Source: Branchipolynoe longqiensis
Taxonomy: Eukaryota; Annelida; Polychaeta; Phyllodocida; Polynoidae
Length of the DNA: 64,000 nt
NCBI GenBank assembly: GCA_030323885.1
Contig: CM059190.1
Location: forward strand, 87,891,865-87,955,864
Reading direction: 5' to 3'
Each line of letters starts with the position of its first letter. Within the stretch, counting starts at the first letter, position 1. This document shows, in pieces, positions 1-11,936 of this stretch. A model generated the notes under the pieces. The model saw nothing but the letters and a program-made list of their open reading frames with translations, was not told the origin of the DNA and did no database searches. The position numbers and the translations under genes are program-made.

Positions 1-301
1 TAAACCTTTATTGAAGTTTAGTGTTCCTGTGCTATTCTACTCTGCTCTAAAAGAATGTAAACAAAGCCACGTCCAGCATTTTAATGTGCACACCAGAATT
101 ATATGTGTACGTTTTGGCTTTTTCACTTCATTTCAAATATATCCAACATTGACCAGTTAAAATATAAGTTACTTCAAAATAAATAGATGGTAATGATTAG
201 CCTAATATATTTATATAGAAAGCATTAGGTGAACTCAAACCCATTGGATTAGGCAACTTTAATTGAAGTGGATTTCATACATGTGCCAACCTGTTAGTGG
301 T

Positions 302-375
302 ACGGTTGATTGATTGCTGAAAGTTCAACGCCGTGACGGAAGCAAGGCCTACATTAACGGCGAACCTGTTATGCT
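302..375 (-). mobile_element. Fragment of I-like LINE 3' tail
   Basis: The inverted remnant TTGATTGATTGCTGAAAGTT and the following CGCCGTGACGGAAGCAAGGC correspond to the 3' end of the I-like element. Diverged. Confidence 0.5.
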
Positions 376-460
376 GAACACTGTATCACGGTCACCATGG
401 AAAGTAGTGTTCTTAGTCTCAACCGTAGCAACTAGCATAAGTTTCCAGTTACCCAAGCAC

Positions 461-1082
461 CGGGCGCGGAGAATCGCCTTACATGTGGGAGATCAGGAGT
501 TCGGTTCCCGGTCGAGTCAAACCAATGACATATAGCATTTATACTTGTCGCTTCCTAGCCTGGCGCTCGGCATTTATAGGATAGAGCAAGGACTGGTTAG
601 ATCAGTGTCAGGATAATGTAACTGAGTGGGATATCGGGTCATGGTGGTGTCCTCTGTGGCCGAGTGGTTAGAGTGACTTTTTTCTAGGTTGAACACCTAA
701 TCTGAAGGTTGGTGGTTCGATTCCCCATGTCCCCACCTCTGCCAATTTGGATTTCCACCGCTGTGTATAACTTACAACATCATCAAAGGACAGTTGCTCT
801 CATACCATGTCTATGTGGTGTGGGAGCTTAAAAATTCCTTGGGTCGGTAAAAGTGTAGGCTTGGGCTTTCTATCGACAAACTGTCTAATGGTGAATACAA
901 GTCTATTCAGACTTATCCATGATAGGCAGTATAAATCTTCAAGAAGAAAAAAAATGGTGCTGGTGGACTGATTTCCCAGTGCGGCAGCACTATAAAGTCA
1001 CCATGAGTGTGTACTGTCACAAGTTGGTACCCATCCTGATATGACCCTAGATGTTGCCAGGACATAAAACAACCAACCAGCT
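461..1082 (+). mobile_element. SINE-B copy split by a SINE-A insertion
   Basis: A tRNA-derived SINE (here 'SINE-B') has a tRNA-like head with B box near GGTTCCCGGTCGAGTCAAAC, the body starting CAATGAC, and a tail ending GATGTTGCCAGGACATAAAA. It runs 461-646 and resumes at 960-1082. ATGGTG at 641-646 is repeated at 954-959 and brackets the insert. Confidence 0.85.
647..953 (+). mobile_element. SINE-A (tRNA-derived) inserted in SINE-B
   Basis: The tRNA-like head has A box TGGCCGAGTGG and B box GGTTCGATTCC. The body is shared by four copies in the window, and the 3' tail is (AAG)n/A-rich. A 6-bp target-site duplication ATGGTG flanks it. Other copies are 27888-28211 (-), 55461-55766 (+) and 61377-61693 (+). 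Confidence 0.88.
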
Positions 1083-1815
1083 ACCCAAGCTAAACTGTAT
1101 ACTGCAACTATGATATTCCAAAAGCGCCAATGGGTGGTTGAGGCTTCATAGTGCTCTCCCATTGAGATACCGTGCCACTTTCGCTACAATATGATAACCG
1201 ACTCACTACTATTATCCTGCAATTTAACCAACCAAGGTATACTCTGTCATACTAACGCCCTTGGCCAGCAAGATGACAATTTCTGTTAGTTTATTTAGTC
1301 TTTTGGTTTCACTCAGACTGGGATAGAACCTACAATTTCCCGCACGGGAAGTAAGACGCTATCGTTAGAGCAAAACCATTTAAGAATTGATACCTAAAAT
1401 TATGTGATCGAGTCCAGTGTGGAGGTGACATTTATTTTTATTTAAATTAGTTTGTGGCAGATATAATCAATACTTGCTCCATCCACCTGGGTTCCTGGAT
1501 TTATGTAAACAAATTAATTAAAAGAATTAGACGCCCACCCCCTCTCCCCACCTGGTGGACACTAGCCAATCTTTATCGGTGTATTTAATATATGTATCTC
1601 ATTTAATATATTTATCTTAGTAAACGGACTTGGATTCCCCCCCCCCTAATTGTCTTATGTTGATAATACAAAACGACCAAATTATAAAATATCAATAGAT
1701 GTTTTTCTTCTTCTTCTGGGGTATAGAAACTGGAGATGACCCCACTCGTCTTTATAGATGAAAGAATCATCATGGTGTAATTTCTACAGTTTTAATTCCC
1801 CGACATGTCATTGCA
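1083..1815. other. Intergenic; fragments only
   Basis: A reversed SINE-B piece near 1130-1215 (CATAGTGCTCTCCCATTGAG) and a C run near 1639. No gene seen. Confidence 0.4.
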
Positions 1816-2403
1816 TAAAATCCAAATGGCAACATGAGTGGGATGAAAACATCAATAAACTTAAAGAAATTGAACCATCTGTGGGAAAGCCACCACAGAC
1901 TCATGCGGGAGGTCGGCGGGACAAAGTGGTCCTTAGTCGCTGCCATATTGGCCACTCCTGGCTTACACATGCTTTTCTGCTCAAGGGGAACCTCCCCCTG
2001 AATGTATTGGGTGTCAGTCCCCGCTGACACTCAAACACATTTTACTAAGTTGCGTTGATCTTTTGGCAGACAGTATGCATGACCTTTTTACTAAGGTAAA
2101 ACAGGAAAACATTTTAGCCTTTTTGAGAGCAGCTGGACTGTACCACCTTATATAGTTTACTAAATAGATTCTATCAATTATTAATAAAACTTTTCTTTTT
2201 CTATGGGAATTTGTTTCCCTTGACCACAAATTTATGATTGTGAGCTTTCTAATTTAATGAGTGTCTATTGGCACATAATTGATTGTCTGCTTTTACATGT
2301 AAAAGCAATGGTTTGAACAAAAAACAAACATTTCTCGCTGTGAATATGGCCTATGCTTCCGACACGGCGTAAAGCAACCACCAATCATTCAATCAATCAT
2401 TGG
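1816..2403 (+). mobile_element. 5'-truncated 3' end of I-like LINE
   Basis: It closely matches 36493-37087 of the longer intronic element: the end of ORF2 (AAATGGCAACATGAGTGGGA), the 3' UTR and the CAATCAATCAAT-type tail. It is a dead-on-arrival copy. Confidence 0.85.
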
Positions 2404-3088
2404 GTGATGGTGTTTTTTTTTCCTATCTGTGTTTATTCGTTTCACATGGATATTGATTTGTTCCCCGAATATATTTTCAATTACTGTATCATTACCGTGT
2501 ACAGAGATACTGTCGCCATATAACAAAAAGACGCACACTATCATAGGTTGTTTTGTGGGTTTGACAAAATCAGAGGAACCAACAGCTAAGCCCTGCTGTT
2601 ATATTTTATATACAATGTATCTTTATGATCGCATAATTCCGAGGCATATAATAAGTGTATCCACTTGATAATTGTGCAACTTACCAGGTATCATATATAC
2701 TGTTTGGTTGTCATGTGGACCTTTAGTTATGTTCTTCATGGACATACTTTCTTTGTCTGTGCAAATACAATAAAGGCTATATAGACCGTGTCTATTGATA
2801 TTCGTAGACAAAAATAACCTGCATGTAAACTATAGTGTCGAAAAATAGCCTAGTGTATTGGAATTAATTCTTCTGTTTGTTCCTTCTCTGAAAGTCGAAA
2901 CCTGCCGAGTATATAGATTACATTTTTAAAATTTTAGAGACAATAGTCTGGGAAATAATGAAAGAGAAAACAAGCATAAGTAATATGGCGGCGCTCATTG
3001 GAGACGGGTGCTATTTCATGTCATTACGGTAGAAGCGAGTGCCTTTGTAGTATGCTTATTTTGACCATCACATTGAAGGCAACTGATA

Positions 3089-3371
3089 GCCCAGTCACAC
3101 TACTGCTTGCGACCACTCTGTGACCACAAAAAGGGTTTGTCGCAAAGTGGTCACTAAATGGTCCTCAGTGGTCACCAACCTCCTTGTGACCATTTTGCTC
3201 TCAAGGAGGTTGCATTTACTACATGCTAAAAACCTTGTGACCATTTTGGTTGCAAGGAAGTCGGCGATCATTGCTTTCGTCGCTGGTGACCGTGCGTTCT
3301 TTGTTCCAAAGTGGTTACATGTTGGTGGAAAATTCGTTGCAAGCAGTCACAAGCCGTATTGTGACTAGGGC
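3089..3371. mobile_element. MITE with about 26-bp terminal inverted repeats
   Basis: The left end AGCCCAGTCACACTACTGCT mirrors the right end, which reads AGCCCTAGTCACAATACGGC on the other strand. The inside is 'TGGTCAC'-rich; an 82-residue open frame in it is spurious. No target duplication is obvious. Confidence 0.7.
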
Positions 3372-6247
3372 TTTATGAAGGGGTTTAGAAAAATATGTAG
3401 ATTTCACAAATATATATCATGTACTATTTGGGCCGACGACATCTGCCTAACATGCTCAACAACTATTGCATACATCGATAGACATACTCTATTACTACTA
3501 TATTGATCATTTTTATTATGTTAAAACTGTGAATAACTGGTAAGTACACTGAATTTCAAAGCATTGAGAATAAATCAAACCTATATTTTCTGAACCACAA
3601 CCCAACTACAACTTACAAGGCTGTATGGTAATCACAACACACTGATTACACAGAGATCAAATACATGAAAGGAAGGTATAAGTATTATATAAACATGCTG
3701 ATGAATTTCAAATAACATTCTTTTTCTACATATTTATCTAGCTGATTTAACTTGTAGCATATTTAAAGACGGAAAACAACAGTTCGGGGGAAAACATCAT
3801 TTACTACTACTATCAGCTACCATTACTGGTTACTTTTGGTAACCAGACAATTCACATGTGCGGAAAACTATGATGTAAACATAAAAACACAATGTGTCTA
3901 TATGCTTTGAGAGGCATCCTTGTGGAAAGGTGCATATAAAAGGCCCCTTGCTGCTTATCGGAAAGAGTAACCTATGTGGCGGCAGCGGTTTTCTCCAGAG
4001 AAATATGTCAGAATGACCATAGGTTTGACGTCCAATAGCCGATGATATGAAAAATCAATGTGCTCTAGAGGTCTCGTTAAATAAAACAAACTTTTGAGAG
4101 GCATCCTTGCCTAACTAGTTAGGCCAAGGTTGGTTGGTTGTTGGAGTCTTACGTCCTGGCAACATCTAAAGTCATATCAGGACGGGGTTAGGCCGAGGAG
4201 GCAGTCATTGCCGAAAACTGGTTGTTCTCAGTGCTGATTTGTTATTTTATATATTAAATCGAGCACCATCATGTCCTCGCCATGTGTGTCACGATGTAGC
4301 AGCTGGGGCAAATGGTTATGACTTTGGGAATTAGCGATGTAGAATTTGTTTGCTAGCATATCCCATTTTTATGTGATGTGGTGAAAAAGAGCTTTTACTT
4401 CTTTGTTTTCAAATCCCCGGAAAGGGGATGGTTGGGAGATATTTTCCTACTTGATAACAGTACTGGCTACTGGGCCACTATCATCATACTACATAGGCCA
4501 GTCAGCGGGATTCAAGTGTGTGAAGCAAGTTAGCTTAATTATATATAGGCCTACATACTGTATGGACTACAGAAAAAATGATCACCTTTGCTTCGCAATG
4601 AAAAAGATCCAATGCGACTTATTGTGACGGGAAAATAAAAGCATTAAAAATATCGATAACAAAACATAGTGGGGAATAGAACCTCCTGCTGTTAGCTATA
4701 TTCAAGCGGAGATCGGATTGGTAGTTGCATCCTTGTTAACAATGCTCTTGATAAGCCATGTGACCTACATATATTACGCATTTCCTTCGTGCATAAATAG
4801 CATGCTGCCCATACAGTTGTCCAAGAACCAAGAAATATCAGGAGACTATTGTTCGTCATGTGACATGATTCACCGCGTTTCTAAATAGCCAAACACAATG
4901 TCATGCCTCTAGTTAGAGAATATACGTTTTCAAGTGTAGATTGCACATTATTTAATGCGTATGGCCTACTCGTCGAAGCTATAACAGATTGTGGTGAGTG
5001 GATTTAACATGGTGGGTATGGATTAGAGTAGGTGTACATATATATGACCATAGCTGTTCCAAGTTAAATGTGGAAATGTGGCTCTTTGGTTTAATAAATC
5101 GAGGATGCTCCCCTCCATGGCCACTAAATATGCTTACTACTTTATTCATTCATTGTGATCACATTGTTATTTTTGGGGTTTTAAAGTTAATTTTACAACT
5201 AAAACCATTGTGCTAACCACACGCTATTTATTAACAATTGATGCCGTTTATATAATTTTTTAAATAAGAAACATGTTTTATGAAACTAAAAACACTCCGT
5301 CCTTCATTCTGCACTTACACAGAAATTACTATGAATGCACGCCGGAACAAAATATAGCTCCGTTTAAAAACAAAGTATTTGTGATGATATACCTCATTAA
5401 ACAAAAAATAGTGGTTGCCGGTGCAGACCCCCACCCACATCCAAGAATGTCTCCGGCCTTGCACAATATTCGGAGCACTCGGAAGAACAGAACAAGGGTT
5501 ATAACGAAGAATTTATTGAATCATTAATAATCATAATAAGATATCTGATCAGCAATCATGATCTATCAAAGTCATGAGTAAGTGAATCTAAACAAGGTCA
5601 GTTCCCGGAGGCGAAGAGGCTGGCTCTGAGTGCAGGTGGCTGGCATGTGCGACTGCGGAAGGCTGGCTTCCATCGGTTGTTGGAGTTCAGGTGATGTCAG
5701 GATAATCAGGCATTAAGATTCAGCTTCAAAGTCAGGAGTGATAGGTCGAATAAGGACAGGATAATGATAATCGATTATGGCTTCTGGAGCGAGATAAAGT
5801 TGACATTTTGTAAATCAAACAATAACAATCAGTGTCAGTAATCAGCACCTAACCCCATAAAGAAAAGGTTTGGGCGGGTGGGTAATTTTGAAGTTGCCCG
5901 GACGAGAGCCAGAAGCGAAGTGGAGAACAAGGCCGGGGTAGGGTCACGAGATCAAGTTCAACTAGCCTCGTGCGCGAATTAACTATGTTGCCTCGCGTCA
6001 ACATACGTAATGACACCTCTATGTAAATCAACAGAAAACCAACCCAGTTACACATTTATCATTAGCTAATTTTGGGCTAGTCACATTCTTTGAGTACATA
6101 TGTGGATGTGGCCCAACAGCTTAAGGCCAAATAAAAAAAAAAGTACGTTGGTGATCTTCCTTTTCATCATCCGAATCACGGTCAGGTGGGAGTTTAAAAA
6201 AAAATAATTCTTTTTCTGGAGTATGACGTGAACGTTATACGTAACAA
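3372..6247. other. Intergenic; mostly unassigned
   Basis: A reversed SINE-B tail fragment is at 4124-4192. About 5490-6060 resembles the terminal-repeat block at 62820-63615 (GAATTTATTGAATC, later GGGCGGGTGGGTAATTTTGA). The rest is AT-rich and featureless to me; none of its short open frames looks like protein. Confidence 0.4.
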
Positions 6248-6751
6248 GATGCGATGGCCGAATGAGTTGAGCTTCTGCCTCCCGTTCTGGTAAGTCGGGG
6301 GATTCGAACTCGCCTGGACGAGTCAAATCACTACCTAGCGCCAGTTAAAAAAACTAAATCAGGGGCGGGAGATTTTTCAGGCACGGATTGGGGACGATCA
6401 CCAATTTTAACAATTGTATTTGGTCTTATTAACATTGTATAGATAACAATGCAATTACTGGGTTTTTACGTTCTTGCAATACCTTACCTAATATAAGGGC
6501 GGGTATCGACTAAAAAGAATACATATTCATGACACCTTGATAGTGCTGTTCCATTGAGATACCATGTAGCTGGCACGATGACCTGATATCCCATTTAGTT
6601 GTGCCATCCCAAAATGTTGGTCCTAACGCTATCCTAGTATGCAAAGTGACCTGCAAGATCGCGGAAATACTAATTCTTTCATGTGTTTAGGTTGATTCAG
6701 TCTGAGATGATACTCACAGCCTCTCATATAGGAAATGGGACCACTAACCAC

Positions 6752-7087
6752 TAGACGGGATGGCCGAATGAGTTAGAGCGTCCGTCTCCCGTGCTGGTAG
6801 ATCGTGGGGTCGTGGGTTCGAGTCCCGGTCGAGTCAAACCAATGACTTTAAAATTGATACTTGTTGCTTCCTAGCCAGGCACTCAGCATTATTAGGATAG
6901 GGCAAGGACTGGTGTGCTCAGTGTCAGGATAATGTGACTGAGTGGGATACCAGGTCATGGTGCCGGCGGCCTGGTTTCCCAGTGGGACAGCACTATATAG
7001 TCGCCATGGGTGTGCACTGTCACAAGTTGGTACCTGTCCTGATATGACCTTAGATGTTGCTAGGACGCAAAACAACAACAAACAAAC
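6752..7087 (+). mobile_element. SINE-B, near full length
   Basis: Complete head (GACGGGATGGCCGAATGAGT), B box GGTTCGAGTCCCGGTCGAGT, body and tail CAACAACAAACAAAC. It is the best reference copy in the window. A fragmentary head lies at 6248-6333 and a reversed fragment at about 6536-6640. Confidence 0.88.
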
Positions 7088-7935
7088 CACTAGCTAGCTG
7101 GACATGTACACCTCTCCGTTCTTTGAGTGCGAGCGAAACGCGGGAAATGCTCAATTGGAACTCTTCACCCCAGTGGCCTTGGAGGGAAAAAACCTACATC
7201 CGCTTAGTTTAGGCCGACATAGTGATGATCTCTGATGTTTTCGGGCAGGTAAAATCAACATCCGAATAGTACACGTTTAGGACCATTCACCACCCTGTAG
7301 CGCATAGGTAGATACAATTTTTTAATACCTTGTGTTAATTGTATAGCAAAAACAAACGTTTGTAATAGAATACTAGTGTACTATCTAAAGAGTATATAGG
7401 TCAAAGTCAAGTGCTAAAGCAGACTGCCTTCGCCATTTTGCGTGCGGGCCAGGACAAGAAGCGGAACTTGTACACGACCTGTCCTTACAAGTTTATATTT
7501 TGCTCTATCAGCGAGCATTCTTATCCGTGTGACTTCTTATTATGTCAATTCGATGACTCCATTGTAATAAATTAATAGTTTTTATTTGCCACAATTGACA
7601 TATCAAGACGCAATGTCATTATCATGCTTAGATAAGTTAGAGTCACGGCCCATTTACTATGATTTAGTACTCAGTCATATGTCGTAGGCCTACTGTTACT
7701 GTTAGTGTTGGGTGTACTATTGAAAGGGCATGACCCATGTTGATGTTCCCAACCCCCGCCTCACCGCCCATCCGTGAACTCAATGCGCTGCCGTATTTAC
7801 TCGGCCCATATAGGAATGATGGATGGTTGGGGTTGGGAAGCAAACCAGTCCAATTTAAGGCTACATTAATTCAACAACTTTTATTAACATTATTATATAT
7901 AGGGCCTATGGCAGGATATAAAATATGGCAGAAAC

Positions 7936-9666
7936 TAAAAGTTGCATATAGTCCGATGTAGATAAAGGATTCACCCTGTACTCGCAGTACACGGGTGAAT
8001 ACCAGCACTATATAAAAGCGGTCGAAAATGCGGGGAAATGAAATGAGAGCCTAATTCCACAATCTAAGAAGTAACAAGTATTCTTTACATATGTCATATT
8101 ATTTCCCCGCTACCTTTGAGTTGAAAAATATAATAAAACATATAATTTAATACAATTTAAAGGTGAAATTGACGGCGTTCTATGGCCGCCATCTTGTCTT
8201 TTTGCATTCTCTCCCATTTCACCAACTCTGTGCCAATATATGTAGCCATTTGATCCTGGAACCACAGTTTCTAGTTCCTGTTTCATACTAAAGCTATTTT
8301 CGCCCTACGTTGTCCTTCACCCGTGTACTAGTACAGGGTGAATCTTTTATCTAAGTCCGATGTAGATAAAAGATTCACCCCGGACTTGCAGTACACGGGT
8401 GAATACCAACACTATATAAAAGCTGTCGAAAAAGCGGGGAAATGCAATGAGAGCCTAAATTCACAATCTAAGAAGCAACATTTATTCTTTATAATGTTTT
8501 CATATTTCCCCGCTACCTTTGAGTTGAAAAATATAATAAAACATATAGTTTAATAGAATTTAAAGGTGAAATCAATGGAATTCTATGGCCGCCATCTTGT
8601 CTTTTTGCATTCTCTCCCATTTCACCAAATCTGTGCAAATATAAGTACCCATTTGATACTGGAGCCAGGCATTCTACTTCCTGTTCCATACTAAAGCTAT
8701 TTTCGCCAGTATTTAGACTATGTTGTCGTTCACCCATGTACTACAAGTACAGGGTGAATCTGTTATCTAAGTCCAATGGTTTTGAGTTTCTGCCATTTCA
8801 AGAATGTTTTTGAGATAAATACATGAGGTTGATTATTATAATCTAGTTGGAATTAATTTTGATTTTAGATGGTTAACTTTTGAGATATTTGAAGTTGAAA
8901 ACATAAGCATATCAAAATTATGACACCATATAGACTTCATCAGTAACATGGTCTATTAAATTAGCATTGTTAGAGCCTTGCAAATCCATATGTTGCGATC
9001 CTCACGCATCGTCCCATAGGAAAAACTTGACGAAGCAGGGTGTTGCATCACCCATGCTATCTCTATAGGTGCAACCTTTCAGAGGTCAGCCCTGCTAAGT
9101 GGCAAATGGCGCTATTATAAAATCACCATCATCAGATAGACAAACATGTTATCTCTTTGCAATTTTATAGATATTTTAATTCTTCTGGAGTGTAAAGTCA
9201 TTGTTCATTTCTCAGCTGGGTCACATGACCAAAATGCACCATTCTGATTGGTTTGTCATGTGCTGTTGTTGATATTTACATGATGCAAGCCATGTGCTTT
9301 TGTTGATCATGTTGCTTTTATTTTCAATTTTAAACTAATAATTGACAGTTATTTATCACCGATAGTGCACATACATTTAAGAGACAGTTTTAAAAAAAAG
9401 AGTGGAACCATTCATTGATAATTTGTGTTGTTTATTCACTATCTTACTCAGGTTAAACATCCTGTAATTGAAAACCAATAGAGTAACTGTGAGATAATTA
9501 GCCTATATTCCTGCTTGGCCTATAAAGTCCATCTATATGTCAAATAAGTACACATGTAATATGAATTATGATGTATCTAAGTTGGATATGTCGGTTCAAA
9601 TCTTGATATAAGTGCTTTGGTTTAGAAAATTCGCTGCTTAAATTTCATCGGACTAGGCAGCTTTAA
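7936..9666. mobile_element. TTAAAG-family MITE, interrupted
   Basis: The left end (AAAAGTTGCATATAGTCCGATG, 7937-7958) and the body from 8771 (TCCAATGGTTTTGAGTTTCT) to the right end CATCGGACTAGGCAGCTTTAA are one MITE opened by the tandem foldback elements. About 9000-9500 holds a further unassigned insert. Confidence 0.65.
7959..8770. mobile_element. Two tandem foldback MITEs separated by an 8-bp repeat
   Basis: Units 7959-8354 and 8363-8770 are highly similar. Each starts TAGATAAA and ends in TATCTAA, with inverted ends GATTCACCCTGTACT / AGTACAGGGTGAATC. Each end is itself a small hairpin (TTCACCC...GGGTGAA). GTCCGATG lies at 7951-7958 and 8355-8362, and GTCCAATG at 8771-8778, so both units share the 8-bp flank. 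Confidence 0.82.
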
Positions 9667-9669
9667 TTG

Positions 9670-10285
9670 GTCGTAATGCGAAGCATTACGTTTGATGCGA
9701 GGAAAGGAAGAGACCCTCCCCCGCCCCGCGCTGTCGCGCTGCTTCTCACCTCGGCCGACGCCGCCACGCGCCGCCTCCTCCCCCCGCCCCCCTGCCGCGC
9801 AGCATTCGCGCCTCACCTGACGCCCGCTGCTCGCCACCTCTCGCCCTCCCCCGGGCCGGCAGCATTCACACCTCACCTGCTGTCGCCCGTCCCTTTCCCC
9901 TTATAAGGTCGCCCGCTGGCCTCCCTCAGGCACTCGCCCTCCTGCCGCCTTCCAGCTCTCTCCTCTTTTTCCTCCACCCACCCACCCATCTTCCTCCTTA
10001 GACACTTTCTCTTCCAGCGGTGGAGGGCTGCTCGGCACCCCCTCATTCACACTGACACTCGACTATCAACTGAACGTTATTTACCCTGTACCTTGCTCCT
10101 CATGAGCTTTTTTACTTTGTTCCATTTATTGTTATTTCTTACATTGCACTTTGCTCCTTATGAGCCCTTGTACTGTTGCTCCTCATGAGCCTCTCTCATT
10201 TCTTGTATACTCTGTCTGTCTGAGGCGAAAATAAACGCCTTATTTCCACCCCCGCCTTGCTTTCTTCCTTTTCGCGCATCAACAC
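9670..10285 (+). mobile_element. Probable solo LTR
   Basis: This 616-bp unit is flanked by AATTG at 9665-9669 and 10286-10290. Inner ends are inverted (TTGATGCG / CGCATCAA). A TATA-like TTATAA at 9901-9906 lies in a C-rich promoter-like region, and AATAAA is at 10230-10235. The order TATA then polyA signal within a TSD-flanked unit fits an LTR. No TG...CA ends and no internal genes are present. A 19-bp palindrome CGTAATGCGAAGCATTACG lies at the left end. Confidence 0.55.
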
Positions 10286-10770
10286 AATTGAAATAATGTA
10301 AATTTATATATCTTTCAAAGAGCTAAATCAGATCATTATATACTCATTCTGTTTTCTTAAGGTTGTTAATAGGTGGGTTTTATATAGAATATATACAGAA
10401 TGGACTTTTATAATAGACAGATATATAATTATTTCAAATATAATCGTTTAGTTTGTTTTTTTAAAGTGTTTTTCTTTATGATACTGATACCATTAGCTAT
10501 TTGATTGAACCCAATGAAGACTGCCACATTTAGTACTTTTGTCAAAATCATTAAAAGTACTGCATTTGATATTTCCTTATGGTAAATTTAGATTCTGCAA
10601 TTAAAAATAATATCGCTGCCATATTCGTATTATGAAAACTCATAAAGGATCATAGATGAAAGAAAATGAATAACCGGATCAATCTATATTAGTATTTTAG
10701 ATCGAATTATGATGACCATATGTAGAAATATAGCTAAAATAAGGTATTTTCCTATATTAGTTACAGTTTT

Positions 10771-11322
10771 GTAATGCTTGATTGATTGATTGATTGGTGG
10801 TTCCTTTACGCCGTGTCGGCAGCATAGGCCTTATTCACGGCGAGAAATGTTTGTTTTTTGTTCAAACCATCACTGTTACATGTAAAAGCAGACAATCAAT
10901 TATGTGCCAACAGACACTCATTAAATTAGAAAGCTCATAATCATACATTTGTGGTCATGGGAAACAAATTCCAATAGAAAAAGAAAAGTTTTATTAATAA
11001 TTGATAGAATCTATTTAGTAAACTATATGAGGTGGTACAGTCCAGCTGCCCTCAAAAAAGCTAAAATGTTTTCCTGTTTTACCTTAGTAAAAAGGTCATG
11101 CATACTGTCTGCAGTGTAGGACTGTTGGCACAGGGCCAAAAAATGAACACAACTTAGTCAAATGTGTTTGAGTGTCAGCAGCGTCTGACACCCAATACAT
11201 TCAGGGGGAGGTTCCCCCTTGAGCAGAAAAGCATGTGTAAGCCACGAGTGGCCAATACGGCACCGGCTAAGGACCACTTGGTCCCGCCGACCTCCCGCAT
11301 GACACAGATAATGCAGCTGACT
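10771..11322 (-). mobile_element. 5'-truncated 3' end of I-like LINE, inverted
   Basis: On the - strand it matches 36530-37087: GGTGGTTCCTTTACGCCGTG near the GATT-repeat tail, then 3' UTR and the end of ORF2. It lies about 550 bases upstream of the zinc-finger gene's first recognised exon. Confidence 0.85.
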
Positions 11323-11866
11323 TAATTAAAATCTTTTTCTTTTCTTTAGAAGACATTGCCTAAAGGATCCAGCAAATTTTAGTTCCATCTCCAGGTAACT
11401 CCTCCCTCAACCTAATATGTGCCGATTTTGAAGTTTTATTGGGTACACACTGATTACTGTAACCTATAGCAAATTCACCGGCTCGCTGAAATCGGTAAGA
11501 CTAGGGTACACGCTCAATACCATAGTAATATTAGTAGTCTCGCTATGGATACACTGCATACCACCAAGTGTAGATTTGGTGTACTTACAGGGTTATCGAA
11601 TCTGTAGATTTCTTAGAAAAATCCACGATGTTAAATTACATTATATAGAATTGGCAGATTTTCAGTGGACTCCTCTCCTAATATTTGCTACAGACAAGGA
11701 GTTCTGAGACCTTTATCCATGGTACTATTGGGAGGGGGTGGTGGTTAGAAACCCCCTGTCACGCTGTATCCACTACCGTCTACCAGCATATGCATATTCC
11801 AGATTACCACATCCCCTCGTGCCCTGTTAGTGTTAGTAACTCCTCTTCCTTCCTCCCTATTTTCAG
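11323..11866 (+). other. Sequence before the zinc-finger gene; probable intron
   Basis: No repeat or frame recognised. It leads into the pyrimidine-rich acceptor at 11866 and is probably the end of an intron in the 5' UTR. Confidence 0.4.
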
Positions 11867-11936
11867 ATAATCCGCATACAAAGTTTACGGCAAGAATGCT
11901 CTTGATCCGGATTCTGGCTAGTAGTATGAGGTAAAC
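11867..11936 (+). other. 5' UTR part of zinc-finger gene exon
   Basis: A long pyrimidine tract from about 11840 runs into TTTTCAG ending at 11866, a strong 3' splice site. The ATG at 11937 follows 70 bases later. The first coding exon therefore probably has a spliced 5' UTR, with promoter and first exon further upstream and not identified. Confidence 0.5.

Noticed and set aside
647..730. tRNA gene on the basis of A and B boxes
   Set aside because: The head continues into a SINE body with several diverged copies elsewhere; the cloverleaf is imperfect. The same holds for 6752, 45454, 46531, 52465 and 52785.
3120..3368. 82-residue open frame
   Set aside because: Lies wholly inside a terminal-inverted-repeat MITE.
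9622..9906. Arg/Gly/Glu-rich and Pro/Ala-rich frames in both strands
   Set aside because: Caused by the GC-rich part of the probable LTR.
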